A stretch of DNA of 64,000 nt from Aplysia californica (GCF_000002075.1 NW_004797803.1:221014-285013); one strand, 5' to 3'. Positions 20,296 through 64,000 are shown, numbered from the stretch's first letter. The notes: generated by a model not told the origin, from the sequence alone. Numbers and translations are program-made.

Positions 20296-20777
20296 TCGTT
20301 ATTTTTATAAGCAATTATTAGAATTTGAAACTTTATGATACAGGGATACAAGTATAGTTCTATAACTTCGCATTGATATAATATTCTTAACTCATTTACA
20401 CTAACAGAAGTATTGTAGAAACCCACAGGCCAGATGACTTTATGTTGAAATACATGATAGAGGGCCATCAGGTATTATATTAATGAATAATGCTGTTTAG
20501 GCTAAATATATTATACACTGTATCTCCTGTCATCTATAGAAAATCCAGCTAAAATCCCAAAATCTATTTGCTACTCACGGTCATAGTGGCGTAAAGCCTT
20601 GGCATGTGGCAGGAAGGATTTTGAGAAACATAGATTTAATAAAGCAAAGCCGTCAGAGAAGCAAGAAAATCAAAATAGCCAAATTTTGATGTTGATATCG
20701 GCTCAACAGACCACAAATTATTTTAAGTGCTCCGTTTGTTGCTCATTACAACTAAGACAAGATTTATAGTCTCCTTA

Positions 20778-20906
20778 TACGGGGTGCCCACTACGGACGG
20801 GATCGGCCGATCGGGCCGATCGCCGGACTCGATCGCCTCAGAAGAAAACGTGTTTGTTTTCAGTTTCAGGCGATCGGCCCGATCCAGTCGTAGTGGGCAC
20901 CCCGTA
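20778..20906. mobile_element. 129-bp palindromic MITE, PIF/Harbinger-like
   Basis: Ends TACGGGGTGCCCACTACG and the inverse, with TTA on both sides (20775-20777 and 20907-20909). The inverted repeats continue through GATCGGSCGATCGCC. A 3-bp TTA target fits PIF/Harbinger. If the end is instead ACGGGG, the flank would be AT, as in ISL2EU. Confidence 0.72.
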
Positions 20907-23900
20907 TTATGCGCGTCGCGAGCTTACCTGCCTTTCCTTTTGCGTGACAATAATCACACGGCATGTCGACCGCCACGCATTGGTTAGGTATTTTGACCAA
21001 TGATGCTGTCACACTCCCAGTCTTTCGTGCTCGACGAGGTTTCGGTCGCTCCATTGACCGATCTTTAGCGACGGTCGCGTGCAGCTGGATGCCCCGTGTC
21101 GCGTAAAGGGAGACGGGTTGATTTTGGAGTGGCAAAGACCTCGAGCGACGCAACGTCAGGTCGAGCATAAGAAGACATACACTCTTTCATTAACTATATT
21201 AAATACCACCTTGCAAGATCTAAATTCTCTCCCTCCTTGGGTGTTGAAGGTCACCATATCAGTTTAGGCCTATGATAACCGAGGAAGCATCTAAGTGTTC
21301 TAGGGTCTGCTGGGAAAAGTATATGGGGAATTCTCCTGAAAACTTGAACTTGCGCATATCCTTTACTGCAGGGACCATACATATCTTTCTTTATTTCAAA
21401 TCATAGTTAAGATGAGCTAAGCCGGAGGTGAAAAGGTTGCCGAACCTGGGCTAGGCAGAAAATATCCAATGAAATGATATGCTGAAACAGCGTGGGGCTT
21501 TTTTGTTAAAAAATAAGCATTTTTTAGGTATGAAAACGTAACATTCACTAGAGACAGTTTTCATTCGAAGGTTTCTCTAAGAACTACCTGCATCTCATTT
21601 TCGTAATTATGGGTAAATACTGATCTTAAGTAGAACGTTCGGGGTAACCGACAAATATATGCTTAAAAATTAATACGGCCCATTTGTTCATACAAAGGAC
21701 ATAAAATTAGGTCTTAAACGCTACACGGCTCGTCCGAAAAATGGTAAAAAATAGTAACCTTATCTCCTGTTCAATCGATCTTTTAAAAAGTGTAATTTTT
21801 CATTGTAGAACTAGAAATGTGATCACTTTAGTCTTTTCATCAACCAAGAACAAAATTACTACACCGATTACGAAACTTTGGCGGTAAATAGTTGCGTCAT
21901 TGAATTTTTGTCACATTGTAACGATTAAGATCTGCGTGTTTACTTCTGCCGGAAGTAGCTCGAAATTTTAGTGCTGTGTTTTTATGTTAAGTGCACTGGT
22001 TTCCAATCAACTCGGCTTTCATCCATTCCCCGGCAAGACAATGGTGTCTATAGAAAGTGAATATGAATGACTTCGTCACGCAATTTTAGCGGAGTAACGA
22101 TTAAGATGTAAGTAATGATAAAGATTTGAATTGCTTTAAAATGTGTTTTCCTTTTTATATGACTGCAAAATGTGTGATTCATTAATGAAATCTTAAAGTC
22201 TCTCAAGAAAAAGGATGAGTTTGGATCCTGCCAAAACAAGAATTGTTCGTTTTCATAATGTTTGTTATATCGAAACGGAAATTGGACAAAGAGCTTGATT
22301 TCTTGATTTTTTAACGATTTAGACTTAGTCTTCATGTTATAATCTTTATAGAATGAGTAGCTTCTTAAAGAATTTCATTTCAAGGACTTCATGTGTTGAT
22401 GCCACATATTTCTAGCTTTGGGGTTGGCAGTTGGGGCAATTAAAGGTGACAACTTGTTATCGTTGTTATCGTTGTGTGAAACATTGCAAATACAAGGATA
22501 AGGCTGCTTGGCTCGGTGTTTCAAATATCTAAGATCGAACATCAGTAATTTAACTTCGTAAACAGATTCTGTCAATGGAATGCAAAGTATATTGATATGT
22601 CCTATTCTGGGTAATGTCACACTGTAGACTTGATGGTGCAAGACGAGGCGTAAACACAGGGAACAAGGCGCAGAGGGCGATGCAAATGATGTAACTTTGT
22701 ATGGGATTTTCCATGTCAGTTTTTGTTTCAGTTGAAAATGAACAGAAAAATATTGGCGCCGTTTCTCCTGATCGACGTGGTTACTCTAAAGAGAAAAGAA
22801 AGAATTTAAAGGAGTAGGCGAACCCGATTACTTAAATGCGTCATTAGTTTGGGGAATTTCACCTCTTGAAGAGAAATTTACCAGACGACCAAAGCAGATG
22901 TGCTGATTCAATTTGGATGAGTCGTGATTCCCTTTCTGTCTTCATGAAATGTTCATGGTTAAACCTCTCTGGTTAAACTCACCTGAAGGACTATTAACTT
23001 AAGGCCTATCTCGACGATTGAGAAAGAAAGAATGAGAGACAGATGGAAAAAGTGTTCAGAAGGAAAATTTATGGAGAATTGATGGATAGGTAGATCATGG
23101 TCTACAAATTAATTGAAAAGAGGCCAATTCTATAACGCCTTGCTTTGAATAAAAGTAAATGCATTATGTGCTTTGCTTTATTTTTCAGTTTTGTTTTGAC
23201 AATTAGTTTTTCACTAACTTTCCTTTTTTTCCTTCTTGTTATCATCACTGAAATTGTGTAGATCTACTAAGCGTACAGCATGCTGTCAGTAATATGCTCG
23301 TGTGCACACATGTACATTTCAAGCGATAAAAGCGATTGTACATTGGCCGCAATTTCTCCTTGCATCTCTTCGCTTCGGGCCGTTCTTGGTACGACTGGTA
23401 ATTAGTTTTCACCAAAAGTTAATATTGGCTTTAACAAGAGGAAAAATACGTTTTTACATTGGTCTTAATGGTTACACGGACTAAATCATTTTGACCAAAG
23501 CTTTGGTAACAAAGGCTGTCCCAATAGTATTTAGGGCATAGAGGCTTTATCATCTTGGACTATAATAAGACTAGCTAGACCACATAAATAACAAATAACA
23601 TCGTTTTATATTCACTTTATTCGTATACATTCTATTACAGAATTTGTGACTACTTTTTCTGTTGCGAGTTATTTTAATAAAATAATACAAAAAAGTAATG
23701 CAGCATCATCTTATTTTCGACCAAGTATAGCACGAGTAAATCTCTTTTAATTCAGTTACAAAACTGATTGGTACAATTTTTCATTTACTCCTCCCCCTCC
23801 CACATTCTCTTTATAACTTTACAGTACCATATGTGCGTGCTCTGCGCTGGATATCTCTGAATGCATTGCTTTCATGTACCGAAATTCCAAAAAGAAATAC

Positions 23901-24821
23901 ACAAAGTTTATTACAATGAAGTTTAAGACTGAGCCGACTAAGGAATCCCATGATCGATAAAAGGAAACAAAGGGTGACATCGATGTGCAATCGTAAAGAG
24001 CTGAAGACGTTCGTCTAGGGAAAGAAGGTGGCAAATCACAAGGCAAAGACCGACGAATAACTCAAGAAATGTAGGAAAAACAAGAAAGAAAACCTCACAT
24101 TGGCTACCACTACCACTAGCAAAGTTGCAACACGTAATTTTGCTGGGCTAATGGTACTAAAGAAAGAAATGGAAAAGCTACACAAGAGAGGTAACAGCAT
24201 CCTGGTCAGGGCAGAAGGAAAGGGCAGACAATGCTAAGGCTAGAGAAAGGTTCCATTTTTAAAAAGGGAAAATGGTGAAGACACAGAGAAGAAAAAAAAA
24301 GCTGTAGGTTTAATATATTCAAAGAAATGTCAAACAGACACCCACAGCATGCAAAAAAGCTGTCCACAGAATTATGAAAGTCTTTCCAAAAATCAAAGCA
24401 GCTCGAAAGCAAACTTTGGAAGATGTACGTCAGAAAACTCTTTCTCAACACCGCGGCAAAAAGACATATTGAAATTCCTCATCCCTGCTGAGTGCAGTTG
24501 GACTTTGAAAAGCAGCTAGTAAATATTCCATACACTTATTTCATGCTCAATGGCAATGTTACGTGTTCTTGAAATCATAAAGAGCTGTTAGAGAAGTAGA
24601 GGTCCATACTGTGATGAATTTGCTTCAATCTTCCTGTTCGAGCTACAGACAAGGAACTATTCATCAACAGTGTGCCAAATGGGATGCTACATAACTCACA
24701 AAAAATCGTTGTGGTCCCAAATGATCTTCATTTTGATCACCATGCCGTGGAAACATTTTGGGAAGTGAACATCATCATAATGTCACAAGAAATCACAGAT
24801 AGATAGACCACTGTTTGCTGC
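20907..24821. other. Intergenic stretch, no recognised gene
   Basis: About 3.9 kb with only short frames of no recognised family. The purine-rich part at 24030-24480 and the part at 24600-24780 look like decayed coding or repeat sequence, but I cannot name a source. Confidence 0.4.
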
Positions 24822-24834
24822 CACGATTAACGGT

Positions 24835-24897
24835 ATAGTATAGTATAGTATAGTATAAGGTTTTACGGCGCTCGCAACTGCTAAGGTCATATGAGCG
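24835..24897 (-). mobile_element. 5'-truncated family A insertion with 13-bp target duplication
   Basis: Only the last ~40 bases of family A (read on the minus strand, ending GAGCGCCGTAAAACC) plus a (TATAC)n tail. Flanked by perfect CACGATTAACGGT copies at 24822-24834 and 24898-24910. The long duplication, 5' truncation and 3' simple tail are the signature of LINE-driven retroposition. Confidence 0.9.
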
Positions 24898-24970
24898 CAC
24901 GATTAACGGTGTATTTTGACAATGTTAGTAGCGATAATGAAGGAGATGTGGATTTTTAAAAAAATATTCT

Positions 24971-25057
24971 GCGCTGCCGCTGCTGCTGCTGCCGCTGCTG
25001 CTGCCGCCGCTGCTGCTGCTGCCGCTGCTGCTGCTGCTGCTGCTCCTGCTCCTGCTG

Positions 25058-25097
<40 letters not shown>

Positions 25098-25150
25098 TGC
25101 TGCTCCTGCTGCTTCTGCTGCTGCTGCTCCTGCTGCTGCTCCTGCTGCTG

Positions 25151-25230
<80 letters not shown>

Positions 25231-25234
25231 GCTG

Positions 25235-25272
<38 letters not shown>

Positions 25273-25291
25273 ACTGCCACTTCTGCTGCTT
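24971..25291. repeat. 320-bp compound trinucleotide repeat (GCT/CCT/ACT)
   Basis: GCTGCTGCCGCTGCT-type DNA with CTCCTG interruptions, then a pure (CTA)n run at about 25150-25230, then GCT again. Readable as poly-Ala/poly-Thr or poly-Val on both strands. There is no gene context, so it is not called coding. Confidence 0.93.
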
Positions 25292-25539
25292 TGACAATAG
25301 GGAAAATTAATTTCAGTTCAGTTTGGATTTCATGTTTCACTTTGTAACTGCCACACGATTTTTGTTCCGATAATGTTAATTCTCAATACTATGCTCAATG
25401 AGTCAATAAGTTGATGTCTTTTTCTTCTAAAACCATGACAGATAACATCAAAGAGGTATTATAATACATGTTTTAGTTCTCAGAAGGTGTGCATTTTATT
25501 TTTAAGAAACAAATCGTCCCTTTTTGCACACTCCTTTTT

Positions 25540-25930
25540 TATCTTTTGTCCTGTAACGTTTAAGACTACTATATTTAGCTATTGTTGCTGCCGAAAACAC
25601 TTATCGATTTTGTTCATATCTGCTGAAACTACAGCATTGAATTACCCGTTTTATAGCAATACTTTTTAAAAGTTCTACTTGTATTAGTATTTTTGGAAAT
25701 AAAAGTCTAGTTTTCTATTTGAAAAATAATTTTTGCCTGGTAACGTTAAAGACATTATGATTGTTTGATAAGGATTTTCTTCTTTAAGAAATGTTTTGAA
25801 ATTTGTGGGAACAAACAATGAATTTAAAGGACATAATGCTACCCCAAGCAATTTTTTCTTTCCCTCTCTTACATTTCATGTTTTGGCCGGTATTGTTGTG
25901 TCCTGTAACGTTTAAGACTATAGCCCACTA
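25540..25930. repeat. Degenerate ~175-bp tandem units
   Basis: The phrase CTGTAACGTTTAAGACTA recurs at about 25551 and 25904, with CTGGTAACGTTAAAGAC at 25737, each in similar AT-rich surroundings. It looks like an old tandem duplication. Confidence 0.4.
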
Positions 25931-26202
25931 GTCTAAACTTCACTTCCGTTTTCAAAGAAACCAAACAAGCTTTAGCTTCAGCCGTGTAGGGATCAAAACT
26001 AGACATGTCCAAGGTATACTGAGTACATTTTCAAGTTATTTGGTTGAATTCTAAAATTTGATACCCGTGTTACGGAAAGTTCAAGCTTTCAGGAGAATTG
26101 CCTATATATATAGGCCCTAGCCTAGGCCTTGTTGTAAAGTGCACAGACCATGCTGTAGAGCGTGAGTGTGTACTATATAAATACAATTATTATGATTACT
26201 TT

Positions 26203-26221
26203 TATGATGATGATGATGATA

Positions 26222-26273
<52 letters not shown>
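26203..26273. repeat. (GAT)n microsatellite
   Basis: About 23 GAT units with one AAT interruption. It produces poly-Asp/poly-Ile in translation but has no gene context. Confidence 0.93.
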
Positions 26274-26274
<1 letters not shown>

Positions 26275-26496
26275 ACCTACCTGTCCCAGACCATGATGTC
26301 TAGAGGGACAGAAATACGAATATATTATTCGAGACGGGGGACAGACAGACTGACAGACAGACAGATTGGGGAGACAAAGACGAAGAGAATGGGTCAGTCT
26401 TTTCGTGCATCCGCGTCCGCAGCTAATTTCATCCGATATCTTGAGAGGCAGGTTTCTCTCTCGCTTGTACAGAACCAACCGAGATGTTTAGACATT

Positions 26497-26578
26497 AGAG
26501 AGAATGTAAAAGTTGAGAGTCTCTGTTGACTGGATGAAAATGATGATTATGATGATGATCAACTTTTACATTCTCTCT
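26497..26578. other. 20-bp perfect hairpin with 42-base loop
   Basis: AGAGAGAATGTAAAAGTTGA (26497-26516) is the exact reverse complement of 26559-26578. An outer GAGATGT/ACATCTC pair extends it. It is intergenic. It could be a fold-back insertion or an RNA hairpin; neither can be decided from sequence alone. Confidence 0.8.
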
Positions 26579-26809
26579 ACACATCTCCGTTGCTGCTCAA
26601 TATTTTACTAGGCCATAACATTCTTATCCCCGGTGAGTGCAAATTATTCTTTTTCTTCATAACACAAAAAGCAACAGCATCGGCCTACCTCATACTCGGA
26701 GAATTCCTGTCCGTCAATCTTTAATAATAATAATAATACTTTTGGTCCCTTAAAACACCAGAAGATTGTAATAGGTGCTTGAAGGAAATATATATGGAGC
26801 AGAAGAGTA

Positions 26810-26915
26810 ACATGGGTGGACAACGTTAAGATATCGACAGGCCTGGGTATAGATTGTGGAACGGCAACTGATTGCGACCGTGAAGGCTGGGAGGGTCATT
26901 ACACGTCAACTTCAA
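26810..26915 (+). mobile_element. Possible decayed LINE ORF2 C-terminal fragment
   Basis: GWVDNVKISTGLGI and, in a shifted frame, DCDREGWEG resemble the WVDNVKEWTG...DRDGWRR tail found at the end of some LINE reverse transcriptase proteins. Short and broken. Confidence 0.35.
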
Positions 26916-27329
26916 ATTCTCGGACAAAGGAATTTGATAGACTCACTCTTCAGGGAAGTAAACAAAATAGTCATGGGACAACTTGTGTTTTCACCTGTCA
27001 AATTTAAACTTCAATATCTCACAAACCCGTTTAAGCTCAGTCAACCAAACTTGGCACGCGCACGACTAGACAGTTTGCCTGTACGGCAAATTTGCCCGCG
27101 CGAGCTTCACAACGACGGCACAGGGCTTGTCGAAACACAGCAAAAAATCATGAAAAATGGGCTAAATTTCTCTGCCTCTGTATCTTTGGCATAGGGACTG
27201 GTGGCTAAAACTGACAATGCTAAACAGATGTCTTGGCTGTGAATATCGCTCACTTGCAACCCTTTATAAGTTAGCATTTTTCAGGCATGTTTCATTGCGA
27301 CACGATGGTAAAAACGAAGTGTGCTGCCT

Positions 27330-28300
27330 GATGTCGACAGAGGACGAGCCCATTCCTGGCTCCAAGATGGCTAAACGTTCCGAGTTGTTAAACGTCGACT
27401 TGGGATGTCCCCGTCAGTCATATGGAGGCTGCAGCAAAAACGATGGTGAGCGACCGGAAGGGTCCAGGACAGGCCTCGACCAGGGAGGCCCCGTTTGACC
27501 AACAACAGGATCGACCGGTTCATTGTCAAACATGCCGTGACGTCACGAACCACCACTGCAAACCGCACCAGGGGCCAACAACGGGTTACTGTCAATGTCT
27601 ACGTCAGCGAGAAGACGGTGAGAAACCGTCTCCGTAGACCCAGGTCCCCTTCTCGTGTCCCTGCCAGGCGCCCAAGGCACACGCCCCCCACAAAGCAGCT
27701 CTCTGGGGGTGGTCTGCTCGCCATTCACAGTGGACATGATGTTAGGGGGACCAGGTAGTCTTCTCGGACGAATCACGGTTCAACCTGCTGCACCCAGACA
27801 GGCGAGCTCACGTCTGAAGGCGCCGAGGAGAGCGGTTCCACCCTGACTGCATCCAGCAGGTGGCGTCCTACGGTGGAGGGTCCGTTATGGTGTGGGGAGG
27901 CTTCTCAGCTCTCCACTAGACCCCCCTGTGACCATGACAAGGTACAGGAACGAAATCCTGCGTCCCCTTGCCGTTCCTCTCCTGCATCCGATTGGACCCC
28001 CAGGCTGCTCTGCAGGACGACAATCGTGCACCTATCGTGGGGGACTTCCTGCAGGACTTCCTGCAGAAGCGAGGTGTCACCCTCCTGGACTGGCCAGCTT
28101 GTAGTCTGGATCTGAACCCAATAGAGAGCGTTTGGGATCATATTGACAGGCGGATAAGGGACAACTACCCTTCTGTGCAAAATTTGCAGCCTCGTCCAAG
28201 AGTGGCAGAATTTACCTACCGCAACAAGTTCTTCGAAGGCATGTACTGTCCATGCGTCGACGCTGTACCGAGTGTTTGAGAGTGTTTGATCAAACGGGGT
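27330..28300 (+). pseudogene. Tc1-like transposase pseudogene (DD34E)
   Basis: Fragments in several frames follow the Tc1 order. Helix-turn-helix GMSPSVIWRLQQKRW is near 27405. Next come TRQQ-DRFIV-HAVTSRTTT about 27500 and FSDESRFNLLHPDRRAHV about 27760 (first Asp), then YGGGSVMVWGGFS about 27870, LQDDNRAP about 28013 (second Asp) and LDWPACSLDLNPIESVWD about 28085 (Glu). D to E spacing is 34. Frameshifts and small losses separate these blocks, so it cannot make a working enzyme. I found no convincing terminal inverted repeats. Confidence 0.9.
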
Positions 28301-28604
28301 GCCTTCACCCACCATTGACAATGTTCGTGAAGAACTGTGACTGTTCAGACTTTTCAGACTTTGGATTGAAATCCGACCAGTGTGATTTAAACACCTTTTA
28401 CACGAACTTCTCGTAGTTGAAATGCGAAATTGTACAATACACATAATCTAGAGAGTCGAAGGCATCTTTCTTTAAAAAAATACGAATAAATTCGGTTAAT
28501 CTGTTTTTCTGAATTTCTGTTCCTTGACTTTTTTTATGGTGTGAGTTAATATATACCGAGGGGTGGAGGTGGAGGGGTAGTGGAGGTGGGGGTATTTATC
28601 CTTG

Positions 28605-28760
28605 TAAGATGGTTGTTGTTGTCGATCAAGCAACAGCTAATTGACTCACGTCTTTCTGAGTGCGTGTTTACCGCAATTGCTGTGATGTTCCATTGAGTGT
28701 GGAGTCAATGTTAGCCTTGGTATCGGAGGGAGAAGCGCACAGTCATGTTTGAAAACTGCT
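28605..28760 (-). mobile_element. LINE 3' end fragment with CAA tail
   Basis: Read on the minus strand: a diverged copy of the end of the frame seen at 45755-45978 (LLPPIPRL against LLPPRPNF), then GATCGACAACAACAACC. Same family, more decayed. Confidence 0.6.
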
Positions 28761-28922
28761 CTGCTTGTCTTTCCAAAGTAGCGTTTTTTTCATCTAGTCT
28801 TGCTTGTTTGACGAGTCATCAAATAATTTTTGATGCGCGTGTGGCTGCACTGGCTGCAATAAAAATTCTGATCAAACTTTAATATTTCACAGGTGACCGC
28901 CGAGGAGACAGGATCGTTTCTG

Positions 28923-28925
<3 letters not shown>

Positions 28926-28978
<53 letters not shown>
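28926..28978. repeat. (TC)n microsatellite
   Basis: About 26 pure TC units, followed by TC-rich low-complexity DNA to 29115. Confidence 0.95.
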
Positions 28979-28979
<1 letters not shown>

Positions 28980-29899
28980 TCTGTGATGCGGAGCGGGCGG
29001 CGGCGGACTCTCTCTCTCTTGCTCTCTCTTTCTCTCTTGCTCTCTTCTCCCGCTCACCTATCGACCCGCTCAATCACCCCCTCTCCCTCTTCTCTATTTC
29101 CCCCTTTCTCTCGTTTTGTGACCTTTCTTTCTCATATCACAAACCAAAACGAATTTTTGCATTTCCCCCGCTTTTTCAGTTAATCAGAATTTATGTGAAG
29201 AAGAAAAGAAGCCGCAGAAAAAAGGACCCCCCACCCCATAATTTCCCTTGCAGCTCACCTACCCCCCCCCCCCCTTTCATTCCCTCTGACATCTCTTCGA
29301 TTTTCCTTTCTTTACATATCAAAGATTTCGACAAGGAAAGAGAAAGAGAGGAAGGCAGAGAAGGAGATGGGATGACAATATTACATAGTGGACAGGAAAG
29401 ACGATGGGTGACAATTTGAGGAAAGCAGAGGACAAAAACAGATGGCGAGAGCTGGTTTTCAGATACAGTGGTGCCCCTACGGTTGCCCCAACCACGGGAT
29501 AGAAGAAGAAGAAGAATTTTAATTAGGAAAAATAAAAAATAAACAAAACAACAACACACATACGCACACTGAAGAAACGTGTTAGGGCAATTGAGAAAGT
29601 ATCAAAATTTTGCTTTAAAAATTTGCATCCTTTTTTTAACGTGAATGATCGAGTCCATTCGGACAGGAGGGCCCTCTTTTCAGAAGTACATGTAATTTTA
29701 GGCCCATCTTTGTTCCACCCTTGTCCTTTTAAAACATTAACTATAAAGACATTTTATATTTTATCTAATTTTAAAAGTTGTATAGCGTCACGTATAAATA
29801 GTTTGTTTGTTTGTATGTTTTTTAGGGGGTAAAAACACGATATGCTTGTTGCTTTTATAACGGTTCAGTGAGGAAATGTCCTGTCCTCAGAACAAAACC

Positions 29900-30060
29900 G
29901 AAAGTAGACTTCCTCTCAGCCAAGGCTAGCCTAGCCTACCGGTTGTATCAACGAGCAAAGCATGCTGGGATCATGACGTCATTCAAAGCATTTGCATATT
30001 CATTTATCGTGCTCGCCATTTTGGTAGCACTAAGTAACCGGCGAAGAGCCATTCTAAATC
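29900..30060 (+). promoter_or_regulatory. Probable PRRC2 promoter: CRE, octamer, YY1-like motif
   Basis: Within 51 bases lie TGACGTCA (29974-29981, a perfect CRE), ATTTGCAT (29990-29997, a perfect octamer) and CGCCATTTTGG (30014-30024, YY1-type, often at or just after start sites of housekeeping genes). It lies 1.7 kb before the start codon and 1.6 kb before a likely 5' UTR acceptor at 31650. The promoter role is inference from motif clustering. Confidence 0.6.
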
Positions 30061-31650
30061 TGTAAATATCTTCACCATCCGTGTAGAATTATTTGACATT
30101 ATACTCTAAATTTGTTGGAAATTTTATACCCAAGCGAACGGGCCTGCGTGAGTATAAAATTCCATTCTTGGTTTTGCATTTTTTTCTATGTATGTCAAGG
30201 GTAGTCGATCTTTGTTCTGGACACAGAAACCTTCGATGAACTCGATGCTTTTTGCGTCAGCCTAGTCCCATGATTTGAAACAAAAGATTATCTTGTGTCC
30301 CAAATTTGTGCATTTTTCACCTCTAGGTTGGGTTATGTGCTTCTTTCGATGCATTTTAAAATCATTGCAAGGTTTTATTCCCTGCTGTTTAAGCTGTTTG
30401 CCTTTGTTTGGTCGCAATTTGATTTTAGATTTCTTCGTTCTCGCGAGTGCGATCTAATGCCATGGCAATGAACGGTCTTACCACCATCCTTTCGTCAGAA
30501 AACCGTTTGCGCAATGTAGCGACAGCCTTTTATTAATGTTAAAAATCTTCAATCTTTGATGTTGTGCCTGCTATTACGAACAATGTCCTGTTATTATTAT
30601 TGCATCAGCAGAGAATGATAGTCTAGTTATCAGGTCTTGACGATGACGAGGGGACCGAAAATGAAAGTTCGGTACAAAAAATGTTGAAAATTTAGACTAG
30701 CACGGACAAGAATGTGTTGTGTCGATGAAGTGGCAAGGGAAAGGGACCAAACACGTTATTTGCTTTATTCAGTTTGTTCATTTTTGTGTGAATTTAGCAA
30801 GATCTGGAGTCCAAGGCTTTATTCTGTGGGCAGGTCTGGAATTTGAATCAAAATCAAGAGCCTTTGTTTTCCATTTCTAGACCAGGGTGAACTGAGTGTC
30901 TGGGTTGTCAGGTCTGCCCATACTTGCTTGATGGCCTAAGCAATTCATTCAATTCAAATAAATTGAAGTTGATTCTTGTATTGTTGGCCACTCCCTTGGT
31001 AGAGTCCTAAAATTGTTCAAGACTGAGGTGTTCACTTTGTAATTGTTGACTGTTGTATCTATTGTAAGAACTGATTCAGTAGACTGAATGAAAGTTAAGT
31101 CAAGTGACTCATTTTTCATTGTTGCCTGCCTGACACAGTTGAGTTGAAGTATTCCAGTGGTTAGTCACCGAACCAGTTTTGAAAGCTAAAGACTAGATCT
31201 AGGCTGGATGATGTGTAAAAGGCTTTCATTTTACCTGAATAAAGAAGGTGGTGTCCCACTTCTGCTTGATTAGAATCTAGATTCTAGATCTAGAATCTAG
31301 ATCTAGATTCTAGATTAGATCTAGATCTAATAATCTAGATAGATATCTAGACTATGGTTAATGAGTGCAGTGTGCAAGCTTTTACTTTTACTTTTAAGAT
31401 ATTTTATTTTTGGAATTATTTCCTATTCTTTGGTTTTTAGTGTTATTCTTCATAATTCATAGTTGTATAGGAATTACCAGCTAGATCTAGATTTCTAGAT
31501 CTAGATATCTTGATTTTTGATCTGGTCCTAGACCTATGCTTTCTTCTATTTGAGTAAATATAGGCATAGGCTAGGCTATTGGTTAACATGATAAGGATAT
31601 GTTAACCTTAAGCTTTTACTAATCAAACAACATATCATCACTGTCCTCAG
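30061..31650 (+). other. Presumed PRRC2 5' intron
   Basis: No coding signal. Contains TAGATC simple repeats at 31275-31345 and 31483-31510. If 29.9-30.06 kb is the promoter, this is the first intron, ending at TGTCCTCAG (31650). Confidence 0.4.

Positions 31651-64000
<32,350 letters not shown>

Noticed and set aside
20866-21168. 100-codon basic minus-strand frame with a CDYCH motif
   Set aside because: Overlaps the palindromic MITE and shows no family match or neighbouring exon.
24903-25347. Open frames of >140 codons on both strands rich in Ala, Thr or Val
   Set aside because: They are translations of the trinucleotide repeat in both directions, with no splice context or conserved part.
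26098-26529. Poly-Asp / poly-Ile frames
   Set aside because: Produced by the GAT microsatellite; no start context or homology.
27905-28444. 179-codon minus-strand frame
   Set aside because: Antisense to the Tc1-like transposase remnant.
28879-29183. Frames rich in Ser-Leu or Arg-Glu, also at 40003-40458
   Set aside because: Shadows of TC/CT microsatellites.

Overview
This is a piece of animal nuclear genome. Two host genes lie head to head, with phase-consistent GT-AG introns, abundant transposon debris and one run of Ns. The repeat mix (pogo/Tigger, hAT, piggyBac and Tc1 DNA elements, a tRNA-headed SINE, LINE tails, TAGATC repeats) and the protein sequences suggest a lophotrochozoan, most likely a gastropod mollusc. 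That placement is inference, since no sequence search was run.

Minus strand, 341-19841: DDX31, a DEAD-box nucleolar RNA helicase of the Dbp7/DDX31 family. I could place the start codon and 14 coding exons (608 codons) with every splice phase agreeing. They carry the whole helicase core from motif I to motif VI. The C-terminal part lies before base 1 of the window. Plus strand, 31711 to the window end: a PRRC2 (BAT2-like) gene. Twenty-three coding exons (about 1760 codons, all phases agreeing) carry the conserved N-terminal BAT2 domain, proline-rich stretches, a charged coiled coil, an RGG box and an arginine-aspartate-rich tract. The gene runs off the right end.

Between them (about 19.9-31.6 kb) I see no host coding gene. 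This stretch holds a compact palindromic MITE, a 320-bp trinucleotide repeat, a GAT repeat, a strong hairpin, a decayed Tc1-like transposase gene, LINE fragments, a TC microsatellite, and a probable PRRC2 promoter with CRE, octamer and YY1-like motifs near 29.97-30.02 kb.

The introns are crowded with mobile DNA. The clearest cases are a three-level nest at 2979-4966 (pogo-like in hAT in piggyBac-like), two 407/408-bp MITEs in opposite orientation at 32.0-33.3 kb with perfect 8-bp target duplications (one nested in a pogo-like element), and a 226-bp repeat inserted in another pogo-like element at 57.8 kb. Two short dispersed repeat families (called A and B here) recur through both genes, and target duplications indicate that both move by retroposition.

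The most unusual theme is repeated local duplication of splice junctions. Four exon boundaries (DDX31 exons 8 and 11, PRRC2 exons 17 and 18) have decayed tandem copies of their own splice site in the neighbouring intron, leaving decoy splice sites beside the true ones. Both genes act in RNA metabolism (ribosome biogenesis and translation or mRNA binding), but nothing here shows that they work in one pathway.
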